Positions 21,999 through 33,204 of a stretch of 64,000 bases of DNA are shown here, piece by piece. This DNA is from Gyrodactylus bullatarudis (lineage: Eukaryota > Platyhelminthes > Monogenea > Gyrodactylidea > Gyrodactylidae). Within the stretch, counting starts at the first letter, position 1. Each line of letters opens with the position of its first letter. Below the pieces are notes generated by a model. It was not told where the DNA came from, searched no databases, and saw only the letters and a list, made by a program, of their open reading frames with translations. Both the position numbers and the translations under genes were made by a program. Where the stretch lies: NCBI GenBank assembly GCA_012064415.1, contig SSNU01000143.1:78380-142379 (forward strand), given 5' to 3'.

Positions 21999-22956
21999 CA
22001 GTTAAGGCAACTTTTGAGTCGACAAGACCAGATCCATGTTTCACTTGGTCGGAAGGAGGAGTGAGACTATAGTTGTTTATAAAGGATGGATGGACATCAA
22101 GATTAACATTGGATTTGTCATGACCGGAACCATGTTTCACTCGGTCTGAAGGAGGGGGAGGATTATAATCAGACAAGGACTTGGCAACTAAATCCAACTT
22201 TTTATCAGTAGTCAGCAGGTCAGGAATCATCTTCTTAGGATCCGATTCAATGCAATCGCCTGAAGAGTTTGATAGAGAAAAATTGGCTCTTTTATTATTA
22301 GAATGGGACTGGCCATAAATTTCTCTCTCCATTTGAGAGGAGCTAATAGATTCATTCGGAGAGGAGCTATTACGAGTAACGACGGATACCTGAGTGTCAA
22401 GATCGATAGCAAGAACAGAATTAGACTTGAGTTTTGAAGAATGGATCTCCTTTTTTCGGGTGACAGGGGAAGATTCGAGGATGGATTCCCGACAAGTATA
22501 AAACTTCTTAGACTTGGAATATTGGATAAGTTGGTGGAGGATAGAGTTAGAGGGTCTTCTCTTGAAAATAATCCGAATAGAAGATGAACTAAATTCATCC
22601 TTGATCATAAAACATTTGTATGAGAATGCGCCAATAAAGTCAATCATTTTTTTGACTTGTAAGATGTTGACATTGAATCCTTTGACAACCACATTGTTTT
22701 TAGTGAACTTGTTAACAGGATTGAATGACAAAGACATATCATTCTTTCTGTTCATTGGTTGAAAAGAAGAGATAGATAAAGGTGGAGCAAATACATTCAA
22801 AGGTCGTTGATGATTGATAGGAGGTATGTGCATAGACTTAAAAGGCAGTTGAACAGCAGGAGGAGGAGGTGAGGCAAGATTGGTGTGTCTGGACTCATTC
22901 ATGAAATAAGCTAAATCATGTTTAAGTTTATTATTCTCGTGCGTCAGTATATCCAT
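21955..22956 (-). CDS. LINE ORF1 protein
   Basis: Open for 333 residues from an ATG at 22956. It begins with a short coiled-coil-like stretch (MDILTHENNKLKHDLAYFMN), followed by Pro-rich and Ser-rich disordered segments. A central block (KNNVVVKGFNVNILQVKKMI, then FIGAFSYKCFMIKDEFSSSS, IRIIFKRRP) looks like the RNA-recognition-type fold of LINE ORF1 proteins. Near the end, PPPPSDRVKHGSGHDKSNVN and TPPSDQVKHGSGLVDSKVA are a diverged tandem repeat of about 36 residues. The role would be RNA binding in the retrotransposition particle. No stop interrupts it, although ORF2 is dead. Confidence 0.75.
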   Translation of the reverse strand: MDILTHENNKLKHDLAYFMNESRHTNLASPPPPAVQLPFKSMHIPPINHQRPLNVFAPPLSISSFQPMNRKNDMSLSFNPVNKFTKNNVVVKGFNVNILQVKKMIDFIGAFSYKCFMIKDEFSSSSIRIIFKRRPSNSILHQLIQYSKSKKFYTCRESILESSPVTRKKEIHSSKLKSNSVLAIDLDTQVSVVTRNSSSPNESISSSQMEREIYGQSHSNNKRANFSLSNSSGDCIESDPKKMIPDLLTTDKKLDLVAKSLSDYNPPPPSDRVKHGSGHDKSNVNLDVHPSFINNYSLTPPSDQVKHGSGLVDSKVALTVADPTTSKSDELFR

Positions 22957-23011
22957 AGTAGATTCCTTATCCTTACAGCATTGAATAATAGATGAAAGAT
23001 AATCATGTATA

Positions 23012-23754
23012 TGTTACCGTGAGTCTGGGAAATCAGTGAGTGTCGGTAATTCACTAGTGTATGTTGGTAATCAGTGTGACTTTAGTGAATCTAGCTAATA
23101 AGCCCTCATTACCCAAACACACTGAGAAGGTCAGTGAATTCAACAGCTCAACTTATTGATTAAATATTTTGAGAAAAAATTAAAGCATTAAATATTTATT
23201 TATTGCCATAAGTAAGAGAATGATCTAAAGTTACATAAAACTTGATTCTTTTCACATTTACAGGTCAGGGTTTTACAATTTGAGTCAATCAAATTTGAAT
23301 ATTCCCTGTCCATTTCCTAGGGGAAATTTGTGCATCGATCTCTCCTAATGAACACTCATCTTCTTTGACACACATCTAATTCATTAGTTGCTGCCAATTT
23401 ATTCTCGGTACCATGAATATTTTGATCTTTGAAAAGACACTTGTTCATTACTCTCAGTTACTACATCAATTATTATTGATTCGAAATCGCCCCTTCCTCT
23501 ATCAAAGTCTGGAATTTGTATTTTACAGTTGTCGTCTATCTTGAAAGTAAGAATTTTGTTCTCTTATTTTGCCAGTACATATCTTGATAATTTTCCTTCG
23601 AAAATTAATCCCTCAGACATCCTTCAATTCACTGACCTTCTCAGTTTGTTTGGGTAATGAGGGCTTATTAGCTAGATTCACTAAAGTCACACTGATTACC
23701 AACATACACTAGTGAATTACCGACAATCACTGATTTCCCAGACTCACGGTAACA
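23012..23754. mobile_element. 743-bp MITE, TGTTA..TAACA ends, TATA duplication
   Basis: TIRs of about 140 bp are nearly identical: TGTTACCGTGAGTCTGGGAA at 23012 and its exact complement at 23754, continuing through TTCACTAGTGTATGTTGGTA and AGCCCTCATTACCCAAACA. TATA flanks both ends (23008-23011, 23755-23758). The centre has no coding sequence. It shares the TGTTACCGT tip and the TATA target with the 10395-10938 MITE but has a different interior. High arm identity implies young age. Confidence 0.88.
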
Positions 23755-24116
23755 TATATACTTTTGGAAATATTGGAGTTGACATGAGAGTTCAAGGTTG
23801 GCGCCAGGAACCACGTAGTTAAACATTTTTTGAATTTAATTTTGATTATGATATGAATGTATGATAGACAAAATTATTCTGATGATGTAATATTCACTTA
23901 TCAATCATTATAACTCTCCCACGCCATGAATACACTACGTTTGTTCACTAACCATGAAAAACTAAGTACCATTCGGCCATGAATTGTGAAAAATCTTGAT
24001 TTTTTAAAAGATAACCCTGTTTTAAATTCAACAGTTTATGATTTCGAATAAAAGATTATTTTTATAAAAATACTCGTTCTTTGAAATAGATAAGCAAGAA
24101 CAGATTAGTTAAAACA

Positions 24117-24860
24117 TTCATATCCAAATATGGCGTGGTAGGATTTTACATTACATTCTATAGAAAGTGTGTGTGTGTGTCTGACCCACTCTATGTTCAT
24201 CGTGATAGTGGTGCGTATGTGTGAGTAGAAACCCCTATTCTATGTAAAAGGAACAGTGTGACAGCTTTGATTGACATGTTTGTATTCACACCTATGTATG
24301 TACAATGTACAAATGGTCAAACCCATGACTAATCATGGGGAGGGGTATGGGATTGGGAAAACGAAAAATGGCTTTTTTCGATTTTTCATCTAAAATCATT
24401 CAAAATCTGAGACTGATTTCAAAATCTAATTTTAGCCATATATTTTAGAATAGAAGCTTGAAAATTTTACTCTAAATTTCATGCTGAATATAATGGTACT
24501 AAATTTAAGTCTGACTGACTGCTGCTTTAGCTCTTTTTGCTACGGCCTCTTCCTGATAAGATAGAAAAAAAATTCAAAGTGGAAATTAATCAGAATAAAA
24601 GATTAAGAACATCTACAAAATTTTATCAACCTATTGAAAAATTTGAGATTCTGGTAGCAAAATATATTTGGGACCTTGGGAAAATTGTAGGAGGAATGTT
24701 GCTCGATTCTGATTGGCCGACAAATACTCAATTTCTATTGGTCTATTATTCATGAGATTTGGGGTAGAAATGGTATATATAACTAACGTATACTTGCACG
24801 TTCACACAACTCTCGTCACTTTACAGAGCTTTTACCTGTACTACACATCACTTGTGTAAT
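24117..24860 (+). repeat. Dispersed repeat R, copy 1
   Basis: Two blocks. Block a (24117-24520) starts at ATATGGCGTGGTAGGATT and includes an inverted repeat around CATGACTAATCATG. Block b (24530-24860) includes TTCTGATTGGCCGAC, then TGGTATATATAA and ACACAACTCTCGTCAC. Block b looks promoter-like (CCAAT-type box, TATA-type box). Both blocks recur, with a LINE between them, at 50830-54000; block a alone recurs at 49507-49800 (minus) and 59220-59470. A 72-residue open frame across block b is also present in the other copy but has no recognisable domain. Confidence 0.8.
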
Positions 24861-25602
24861 GACACTTATTGTAAACTCCTTGGCTTCAAATTTGTTGCGC
24901 ATATCAGGAGGGATTGAACAACAGGATTTTATTTTTGTTAAATCTTTCACCAGATCATCATGATTAACTGACTCTTATGCTCTCTTTTTTGTCTCAGTCT
25001 TTGTTTCCAAACCTTCGATGATGGACTTAACGTAACAGAAATTTAGAATACAGTAGTACCCCAGAGATGGATGTGGAAAATTAACCCCCTCTTCTCTCTA
25101 CCCCCGAAATATACAAAAATTTTCGTTTCATCACTTGAAAGTAGGCATAATATCGTTTTTCAACCTAAAAATTTAGTTTCGGTTAATTTTTACACCATTC
25201 AAAAGATTTTAATTTCTAGATCAAAACCGTACAATAAACTGCATAACTTAGATTTAAAATAACCTTTCTATGATCAATTAAAGTTGATCATGAAATGGTG
25301 AAAAAATTTTCTGGAACATCATTTCTCTTTTTTCCTCAAAAATATCTTGGGTGTGAAAAAGGGGCCTGCTCTACCCCCAAAACAACAAATGAATCATTAA
25401 TGATTTATAATCTTTTCTATGGGTGGTAAATTCAATGCCAGATTGGAGAAGTCATAGGGTTGATTTCAACTTAGTTGTCATTCGAAAAAATTAAAATTTT
25501 CGAAACATGAATTATTTATGATCCAAATTTAGGGTCCAATAAACGGTATATTGCAAGATATATTCTAAAATGAGCAAATCATTTTCCTCTTTTTTGATTT
25601 AA

Positions 25603-27350
25603 CCCTTTAAGACCCAGGAGAAATTTTTTCATGGGAAAATTCTTAAATTAACATGAGTTTCTAAATAAGACATTGCGAATAAGATGCTGCTTTTTGTTTT
25701 TTTTAGCATGGCTAGTTTAGAGGTTATAAGATGTACCGTATATGGGACAGTGGAACTTCGTTAGTCATACCTACTTGTAAGCGACTAATAGAATGAATGT
25801 GATGGATCATGTAAATATATTTATTTTTTATGAAATATTTCGAAACAATTTCGGTTAGATACAAAGCATAATCTCAAATCACATTTCTTGTAGTAAACTT
25901 CCGTTTTCATAGAACAATTACGACATCGACCTCGATCCGTATGTCCGGGCCAGTGACCCACACTGTCAAATCTAACAACTTCGAATGGAATTGGCTGGAT
26001 GTTTCTCTTCTTAGTAGGGGGCTCTTCTGTAACTGATTCATTCAAACAGGGTCTTCCTCTCTCAACAGCCTTGGTCTTGGAAGCTATAAGACCCAATGCC
26101 AGTTCAACCAAAAATTTACGACGATTCATGATAGATTTCGGATCTACCCCACTGTTTATCATACTTTCTTTATAGGCGATTTAAGCATTTATTGTAGCAC
26201 TCACAATGGTCTGCCAAAAGATATATAGGTACCATTTCTTTGACTTGTATGATGGCCTATATCTAGCAGTTAGCGAATCCTGGACGTCAACTCCACCCAT
26301 ATATTTATTATAAGCAGATATTGTCTGGGGCTTCAAGATAGTTGTGAATTTCTTCTCTTTCTTATTATAAGAATTAGTTTTGACCATAGGTTCTGCGGGA
26401 ATATGAGCAGTGATCATATAGACTGGTCTTTTATCCATCCACTTTAGTAGGAGAACTTCTTGACTAGGCTCATAGCGAAGATCGTATTTCAGGTTATTCT
26501 TTCCGAGATCTTTATCTGATTTGAATTTGAATTTTGGTATCCTGTTAGATCGTATGGTTCCTGTGTATTGGAAACCCTTATTTTTCAACACGATTGCCAA
26601 AGAAATACTTGAGAAGAAGTTATCAGAAAATATTTTATAGTTCTTGTTCTCTGGCAAATGTTTAACTAAGCGAATAACTGCATCTCCTCCTACTCCAAGG
26701 TCTGATTTTTGAATTTTAGAAGCATCTTGGTATGGTTCAAAATCATATAAGTATCCTTGAGGACCACATCTAGCCCAAAATTTGATTCCCCAAGGATTAG
26801 GCTTTCCTTTGATGTACTGACGAATAGGACAAAACTTTCCTTTAGTTGGAATCATGATCTCATCAATAGAGTTGAATTCCTCAGAAGTCTTGCCGCTAAT
26901 ACAAGAAATTTGGAACATTTCAAGCCATGGTCGAATCTTCCAAAATTTGTCTTTAGCTTGGTCTTCACGAGTAACCTTCAAATTTTCAACAAAGTGCAAG
27001 TTCTGCAGAAGCTTTTGAAAGCGGTTTCGTGTCATATAATCTGCGATCTGATTCACTCTGGTTTCACTTTCCAAATACATTTTGAAGGCTGGAAGGCGTA
27101 CAATTCCCATGAAAATTCGAACACCAATTAGTTGACATATCTCGTGGGGGGATGAGCCTAGACAGTTCCCGGTTGTTTGTAAGCAATATTTTTCCGACTC
27201 AGAATGAAGCAGATTTATCATTTCTGGTGTTACAAAATCGTTGAAAACCTCTCTAACTGTCTTCCTTGCTGCATCTGGATCTTCTTCTGGTATCCAATCA
27301 AAGGTTTTGTTCGGCATATCTCTGACTTCCCATTTAAAAGTTCTTTAACG
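25603..27350 (-). mobile_element. piggyBac-superfamily transposon, 5' end lost
   Basis: The 3' end is at 25599-25602, a TTAA followed by CCCTTTAAGACCCAGG, the typical piggyBac terminus. The transposase runs leftward from 27317; the opposite end is replaced by a LINE fragment beginning near 27350. Confidence 0.8.
25821..27317 (-). pseudogene. piggyBac transposase, one in-frame stop, N terminus missing
   Basis: Encodes a DDE transposase that excises precisely at TTAA. From 27317 the frame is open for 378 residues: the N-terminal dimerisation/DNA-binding part (LGSSPHEICQLIGVRIFMGI, LPAFKMYLESETRVNQIADY), catalytic aspartates in SIDEIMIPTKGKFCPIRQYI, FSDNFFSSISLA and KYMGGVDVQDSLTARYR, and WGIKFWARCGPQGYLYDFEP between. 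A TAA at 26181-26183 is the only interruption; the same frame continues to 25821 with the Cys-rich C-terminal domain (GRCRNCSMKTEVYYKKCDLR, LCFVSNRNCFEIFH). About 100-150 N-terminal residues are missing. Catalytic residues intact, one nonsense codon: a recent death. Confidence 0.9.
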
Positions 27351-28229
27351 AAGAAAAATAGGTCTCAATATATTTTAGGGGATTTTAATTTTCCCTCTGA
27401 AAATAATTCCCCATCTATTCCTCCTTCCTATGACTCATTAATCTCTAAGTTTTCTCTTCATCAAATCGTTCAGTCCGCTACAAGAAATGAAAACATTCTT
27501 GACCTAATATTTTCAAATGTCTTCCATGATTCAATAACTCGATCTGTCCCTTTTTCAGATCACAATATAATTTTCTTTAAATTTTCTTTCTCTTTTAAAG
27601 ATTCTACCAACTTAGACTTTATAGCTCAAAATAACTTTGAAGCTAACGTCCTTACGGACCTATCTCTTCACCCAAAACTTGGGTGGAACAAATTTCGTAA
27701 ACTACTTAACATAAATAAATTCTCCTCAATTTCAAATTTCACTTCTCTCACTGATAGAGAATTCTGCCAAGAAATTAATAATTATTTTATCGAAAATTTC
27801 AATGAACCGGAGCAGATTGATTTCCTCAACTCTACCTCGGTTGCCCCATGTATGTCAATTCCTAATCGTCTTGATGATTATTATAACTCATTTTTACTTT
27901 TAAAAAATTTGCCCCCTGCTTTTCTAATATCACTTGTTAATTTCTTCAATTATTGTATAGCTAAAAATTTCATCCCACAAGATTGGCTTGTTGTTAAAAT
28001 CACACCAATCCCTAAGTCTAACAATTATTCAAATTTTTCTAATCTTAGACCAATATCATCGCTTAATATTTTCCTTTCCTTAATCGATAGATATGTCACT
28101 AGGGAAATTTCCCTGAATCTACCTTCACCCTTCCATGATAATTCCCAACATGGGTTTTTACCAAGGAAAAATACCTCAACTAATATGCTGGAATTTCTAA
28201 ATTATGCTAAACCCTTATTAAAAGCTAAA
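27350..28229 (+). pseudogene. CR1-like LINE copy 3 (EN end and RT start), cut by assembly gap
   Basis: Plus-strand LINE ORF2 fragment abutting the truncated piggyBac. It starts YILGDFNFPSENNSPSIPPS (endonuclease), continues ENILDLIFSNVFHDSITRSV, VPFSDHNI, then, after an internal deletion at SFSFKDSTNLDF, enters the RT: FRKLLNINKFSSISNFTSL, VKITPIPKSNNYSNFSNLRP, ISSLNIFLSLIDRYVTREIS, QHGFLPRKNTSTNMLEFLNY. Another deletion removes some residues near NRLDDYYNS. It runs open into the Ns at 28230; the RT palm with the FADD box would lie in or beyond the gap. Confidence 0.85.
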
Positions 28230-28907
28230 NNNNNNNNNNNNNNNNNNNNNNNNNNNNNNNNNNNNNNNNNNNNNNNNNNNNNNNNNNNNNNNNNNNNNNN
28301 NNNNNNNNNNNNNNNNNNNNNNNNNNNNNNNNNNNNNNNNNNNNNNNNNNNNNNNNNNNNNNNNNNNNNNNNNNNNNNNNNNNNNNNNNNNNNNNNNNNN
28401 NNNNNNNNNNNNNNNNNNNNNNNNNNNNNNNNNNNNNNNNNNNNNNNNNNNNNNNNNNNNNNNNNNNNNNNNNNNNNNNNNNNNNNNNNNNNNNNNNNNN
28501 NNNNNNNNNNNNNNNNNNNNNNNNNNNNNNNNNNNNNNNNNNNNNNNNNNNNNNNNNNNNNNNNNNNNNNNNNNNNNNNNNNNNNNNNNNNNNNNNNNNN
28601 NNNNNNNNNNNNNNNNNNNNNNNNNNNNNNNNNNNNNNNNNNNNNNNNNNNNNNNNNNNNNNNNNNNNNNNNNNNNNNNNNNNNNNNNNNNNNNNNNNNN
28701 NNNNNNNNNNNNNNNNNNNNNNNNNNNNNNNNNNNNNNNNNNNNNNNNNNNNNNNNNNNNNNNNNNNNNNNNNNNNNNNNNNNNNNNNNNNNNNNNNNNN
28801 NNNNNNNNNNNNNNNNNNNNNNNNNNNNNNNNNNNNNNNNNNNNNNNNNNNNNNNNNNNNNNNNNNNNNNNNNNNNNNNNNNNNNNNNNNNNNNNNNNNN
28901 NNNNNNN
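28230..28907. other. Assembly gap (678 N)
   Basis: Unresolved bases inside a LINE copy. The sequence right of the gap does not resume the RT frame, so the true gap length or the join may be wrong. Confidence 1.
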
Positions 28908-29755
28908 AAACTTTGAACTGGAATTTCTTTCAGATTTTCAAAGATTTATAATCAAAAATGTGTAGCATGGTAGAACTTGAGAGCCTCTATCTATTGATAC
29001 AGCAAATTTTCTTGTACGAATCAATATAAAAAAGTTTTTTATTGAGGCAGATATAAGTCTAATTTTTAATTCAATTGATAGAGCATAAAATTTGAAGGTC
29101 ATTCATGCAAAATGATTGTTGAATGGGACTTGAGAACTGTGCAAAAAAATACGAATTTTAATACTCGAATCTGATTGGTTGCTGCATATGGGGGGGTATA
29201 AATACAGAAAATCGCATGGGGTAGAGTTATCTCGAGGCGTTATGTAGGGAAATCACTGTATATGTTCTCATAAACACACTTCTGGTACCCTGCGATGACA
29301 GTCATCTTTGTATGTACTTTGGGAAAATGAAAAATGACTTTATATAAATTTGGAAAGCCTTTTTAATTATGATCTAACAGCTACATAATACATGATAGAA
29401 TAATGAAATTTTACCAATTTGCATAGAATCTAATGAGTCTAAATTCAAAAATATACGACATCATTATCAACTCAACCAACACACCGATGTCATAGAAAGT
29501 TTATCATTTTTCTTTTTTGATAAATCATTATCTCTTTTGTTTGAGAACTTGAAATATTTAGATAAAAATATCCTTGTTTAGGCTTTGTTTGTTGTTATTT
29601 TTAAAAATAAAAATGATCTAATCAAAATAGATTTTCATTATTAATGACTCATTAGAATATGAGATATCTTTATCTTAGTGAATTAATACGACGTAAATAA
29701 TTTGTCTATCGGAAACCTCCATTTTAAGCTTAAATTCTGTGAAGAGTTATAGTAT
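28908..29755. other. Intergenic, no gene recognised
   Basis: AT-rich. 29150-29240 contains a CCAAT-like and TATA-like pair (TGATTGGTTG then GTATAAATAC) resembling block b of repeat R in layout, not in detail. I see no gene. Confidence 0.45.
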
Positions 29756-30600
29756 TCTATTGCTATTCTAAGAAATATTTATAAGAAGAAGACTGACACC
29801 GGAAAGTATCTACATTATGCCAATTTCAGTCCTATTTCTCATTAAGTTGGCTTAGTAATTGGTCTAAGTAAGAGGAAAAGAAAGATAGCAAGCCCTGAGG
29901 AATGGTCTAACGAAATAGAGAACGTGAAGTTAAGTCTGAAATGAAAATTCATGAATGTTTCTATGGATAGAATTGAGGTTGTCGAAACATATGAATTGGA
30001 GAAACATACAATTGAAAATTGTATTTAAAACTCAGAGATTGTTTAGTATGATTCATAAGGATTTGCTGAAGCCAGTGGAGAAAACTCTATTAGTTTACAG
30101 ATTCCAATGTGATTGTGGAGCTTCATATATAGGTAAAACGATTAGGAAATTATCTAAACGAGTGGAGGACCATCTGAAGAAGGATACTGCGGTTACAAGC
30201 TTCTTCTTAGACAAGCTTCAATTTCTAATTTTTCCGTTTTATACAAAAACCCCAATGACGACAGCATAGATATTTGGGTGAAAGAAAAATTTCTTATTAA
30301 CCTATATAAACCTAATCTATGTGTTCAAAAAACCTTTCCTATAATCTTCAACTACCTTGGCCAGTGTGAGCTTTTTCACTTTTTTCTCCACTGTTGGTAT
30401 TTATTGGAGAGTTTTGGTGTTTTTTCAGCTTGCATTTTATTCTTATTTTCTTTGACTTTTACTATTTCTTTCATGATTTGTAAATTATTATTTTGAATGA
30501 ACTTTTAACTTATATCATTTTTGAAGAATTACCACTGATGATGCTTCAAGAAATGTACATTTGGTTTTAATATATTTTCTTTAAATTTTCTAAAATATCT
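29756..30600 (+). pseudogene. Penelope-like element copy B with internal deletions
   Basis: 29770-29945 matches the end of the PLE RT and linker (KKTDTGKYLHYANFSPISH, then a stop and ASPEEWSNEIENVKLSL). The linker MENGYP..FKGDGF is deleted. 29955-30269 is open with IQLKIVFKTQRLFSMIHKDL, KPVEKTLLVYRFQCDCGASY, IGKTIRKLSKRVEDHLKKDT, the GIY-YIG core. It ends frameshifted; the C terminus continues in another frame at 30278 (KEKFLINLYKPNLCVQK). The 3' UTR carries a hammerhead-type motif at 30531-30565. Dead copy. Confidence 0.85.
30531..30565 (+). ncRNA. Hammerhead-type motif in PLE copy B
   Basis: Stem I ACCA/TGGT is fully Watson-Crick; cores CTGATGA (30535-30541) and GAAA (30550-30553); helix III ATGTACAT palindromic. 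The interval TGCTTCAA gives at best a weak stem II (U-A closing pair). Confidence 0.55.
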
Positions 30601-30869
30601 AGCAGAGTAAAAAATTTCCTTTCGATTGGTATATTTTACATCTAGGAGGTATGTTTTATAGATGAGTTAGAAGCAATTTTAAGTGAGTAAATTAATTTTG
30701 TCGACCCCTATATCAGGCAAGAATTAATCTGGCAATAAGAACAGTAAGAAATAAAAGTTAAAAAAACCCTTGATCAAATATTTATTAACAAATCTACTTA
30801 TTCTGAAAAATAATTGTTTATTAATATTTTCGAAATTTATTTTTATATTTGATACCTAAAACCTTTTTA

Positions 30870-30985
30870 CTCTTGGTAGTCTTAAAACTCCTTGGCAATG
30901 CAGTTAATCTTGCAGTTTACATCTTGAAGTGATTTAAACTGTTTACTCGACTTCAAGATTATCTGATATTACAGACAATTTCAAA
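30870..30985 (+). repeat. Fragment of the TGTTA MITE family
   Basis: CAGTTAATCTTGCAGTTTAC followed by ACTCGACTTCAAGATTATCT matches the arm of the 10395-10938 MITE (CAGTTAAACTTGTTACTCGG, TTTCAAGATTATCTGATAGT). One arm only; the rest is lost. Confidence 0.55.
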
Positions 30986-31186
30986 CATGATGTCTCGTGA
31001 TAAATTAAATTTTTCATGAACATTTTTATGCATATCTGCCCCAAATTTTATCCCTGACATTTCCATGCTGCATAAAATTTACTATTTTCTGAATATAAAT
31101 TACATTTTGTACATCATAGAAACGAGATTTTTTCCTTCTTCAAATACACGGAAAATTTTTTTCTATCTTCATTTTAGGATATCTTA

Positions 31187-32131
31187 TGGAAAATTAGAAA
31201 GAAGATTATATAAAAGCCATTTGTACATTTCATAAAGCATCATCAGTGGCAATACTTTAAAAATGATAAAAGTTAAGGATTCATTGAAGATAATAATTTA
31301 CAAATTATGAAAGAAATAGTGAACGTCAAAGAAAATCAGAATAAAATGAGCTAAAAAAACACCAAAACTCTCCAATAAGTAGCAATAGTGGAGAGAAAAG
31401 TGATAAAGCTCACATAGGCCAAGGTAGTTGAAGATTATAAGAATAGTTTTTTTGAACACATAAGTTTGGTTTGTATAGATTTATGAAGAATTTCTCCTTC
31501 ACCCAAACGTCTGTACTGTCATCCCCTGCATTTTTGTATAAGATGGAAAAGTTTGAAATTGAAGCTTCATGTCTGTCTTGTCTTAGATGCCTGGTCACCG
31601 CTGTGTCTTTCTTAAGATGATCGTTCCCTCTAGTTGATAACTTCCTAATTGTACGACCGATATATGTAGCTCCACAGTCACATTGGAATTTATAAATCAA
31701 TAGAGTTTTCTCTTCAGGTTTCAGTAAATCTTTATGAATTAGGTTAAACAATCTCTGATTTTCAAATACAATTTTCAATTGTATGTTGTTATAATGTTGA
31801 TTAATAAGATCAGTTAACTTTCTTCTTAAATCGTTACTAAAACCATCTCCTTTGAAATTAAGTTTCGTGGTTTTCTCAACTTCATCTCTGTTTTCAACGA
31901 CATCTCTATCGACTGGTATGTTGATAAATTTGTCCACAAATTTATAAGGATAACGGTTTTCCATTAAACATATCTTCGTGCTCTCTATTTCTTTAGGTAT
32001 TTCTTTTCTTTATGTGAAACAGGACTAAAACTGGCATAATGGAGATATTTACCATTGTCAGTCTTTTTCTTTAAATTGACCCATCTTCTTTGCTGGTTAG
32101 TTTCACATCTAAGAAGCTTAAAATATCTATT
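31187..32131 (-). pseudogene. Penelope-like element copy C (RT end, linker, intact GIY-YIG, 3' UTR)
   Basis: Best-preserved PLE endonuclease. 31964-31410 is open for 184 residues: linker MENRYPYKFVDKFINIPVDR, KLNFKGDGFSNDLRRKLTDL, NIQLKIVFENQRLFNLIHKD, then GIY-YIG LLIYKFQCDCGATYIGRTIR, KLSTRGNDHLKKDTAVTRHL, RQDRHEASISNFSILYKNAG and C terminus VWVKEKFFINLYKPNLCVQK..NLQLPWPM. This is the reference for the other copies. Upstream (32131-31985) only the last RT part NGKYLHYASFSPVSHK is left, with a small deletion. The nuclease is expected to nick target DNA. It is 5' truncated against a piggyBac relic on the opposite strand. Confidence 0.88.
31216..31250 (-). ncRNA. Hammerhead-type motif in PLE copy C
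   Basis: Minus strand: stem I GCCA/TGGC perfect, CTGATGA, TGCTTTAT, GAAA, ATGTACAA. Compared with copies A and B, the outer pair of stem I has changed from A-U to G-C. Stem II and helix III are imperfect. Confidence 0.55.
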
Positions 32132-32164
32132 TTGGAGTTTGTAAGCAAAAGAATATAGAGCTGG

Positions 32165-32997
32165 AAGAACTGTGGGGAGAGAATTTGGAGCACAGATTGT
32201 CAAAGATTCAATGAGCAATTCAAGGTTTAAAATTATCAAACAATACATAAGATTTGATAATAAATCATTACGAAACATTGGGCAAAATAGAGACAAGCTT
32301 GCTCCAATAAGGATGATATTCCAAGAGTTTATTTCAAATTGCCAGAAAGCAAATAACTATTGATGAACAACTTATTTCCTTCCGAGGCAGATTTCCATTC
32401 AGAGTTTATATGAAGAGCAAGCCAAGTAAATATGTAATTAAAGTTTTGGCGGCATGTGATGCAAAAACAGCCTACATATTTAATGCAGATATTTACATAG
32501 GGAAAGACGGCGATGCTCAAGAATTTGATCAAGGAGAGTTGTGAAGCAATTGATTCATCCGTTTCTAAACGCTGGTAGGACAGTTACATGTGATAATTTT
32601 TTCACATCATATGATTTAGCTCAAAATCTCAAAGCTAACCGTACAGCCATAGTGGGTACATGCCGGAAGATCAGGAAGTTTTTACCCAGATCATTTCAAT
32701 GCAAAAATATTGATCCTGGTACAATCCAATATATATAGTAATGGAGTCGCAATTCTCAGGTTTGCAGAGAAGAAAAACAAACCAGTTGTCATAATGTCAT
32801 CATTACACCAAAATCCAGATGACAGTGGACCTAAGCCGGAGATTATTCAATACTATAACGAAAACAAAGGAGGTGTGGACACTTTAGATCAACTTGTAAC
32901 TAATTACTCATGTAGAAGATCTACAAATAGAATAAAATCCTTTGTACAAAAATATTTTACATTTCATACTTGCAAAATTAATTGTGAGAAATAACTA
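32165..32997 (+). pseudogene. piggyBac-like transposase relic 2
   Basis: Several frames in order: LWGREFGAQIVKDSMSNSRF, KIIKQYIRFDNKSLRNIGQN and LAPIRMIFQEFISNC (N-terminal part of the core); IDEQLISFRGRFPFRVYMKS (first catalytic Asp region, DEQ); FNADIYIGKDGD; TVTCDNFFTSYDLAQNLKAN (second Asp, CDNFFTS); and PEIIQYYNENKGGVDTLDQL, VTNYSCRRSTNRI (third Asp in GGVDTLD). At least two stops and two frameshifts. A different lineage from the 25821-27317 copy, closer in style to IIDEQ-type piggyBac. It sits exactly between PLE copies C and D, which point away from it. Confidence 0.85.
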
Positions 32998-33204
32998 AAA
33001 ATATACACAACTCCACTTGGGATCTAAAACACTATCTGGTATAGTATATAAATTTAATAATAATAACGTCTTTACTTTTTTTTAGTTTATAAATCTGGTT
33101 TTAATTTCTTGAGAGAACTCTTCCAAGTTTTTTCTCTTCAAGGACTTTAATGGTTTATCAAAGATTTTTTTACATCAATTAAAGATAGCTAGATTTTTAA
33201 CATG

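Larger units (their letters stand above)
20417..22980 (-). mobile_element. CR1-like LINE copy 2: ORF1 plus EN and half of RT, 3' end missing
   Basis: Minus-strand non-LTR retrotransposon with the 5' half kept and the 3' half gone, the reverse of normal 5' truncation. ORF1 (22956-21955) overlaps ORF2 (from 21998). The RT stops at the start of palm strand A (SMAFDKL at 20417). No poly-A end is present. Confidence 0.85.

Noticed and set aside
24168..24180. (GT)n microsatellite as a functional site
   Set aside because: About six units of simple repeat within repeat R; nothing suggests a function.
24537..24755. 72-residue frame shared with 53687-53947
   Set aside because: It lies in repeat R block b; shared because the repeat is shared, with no domain and differing ends.
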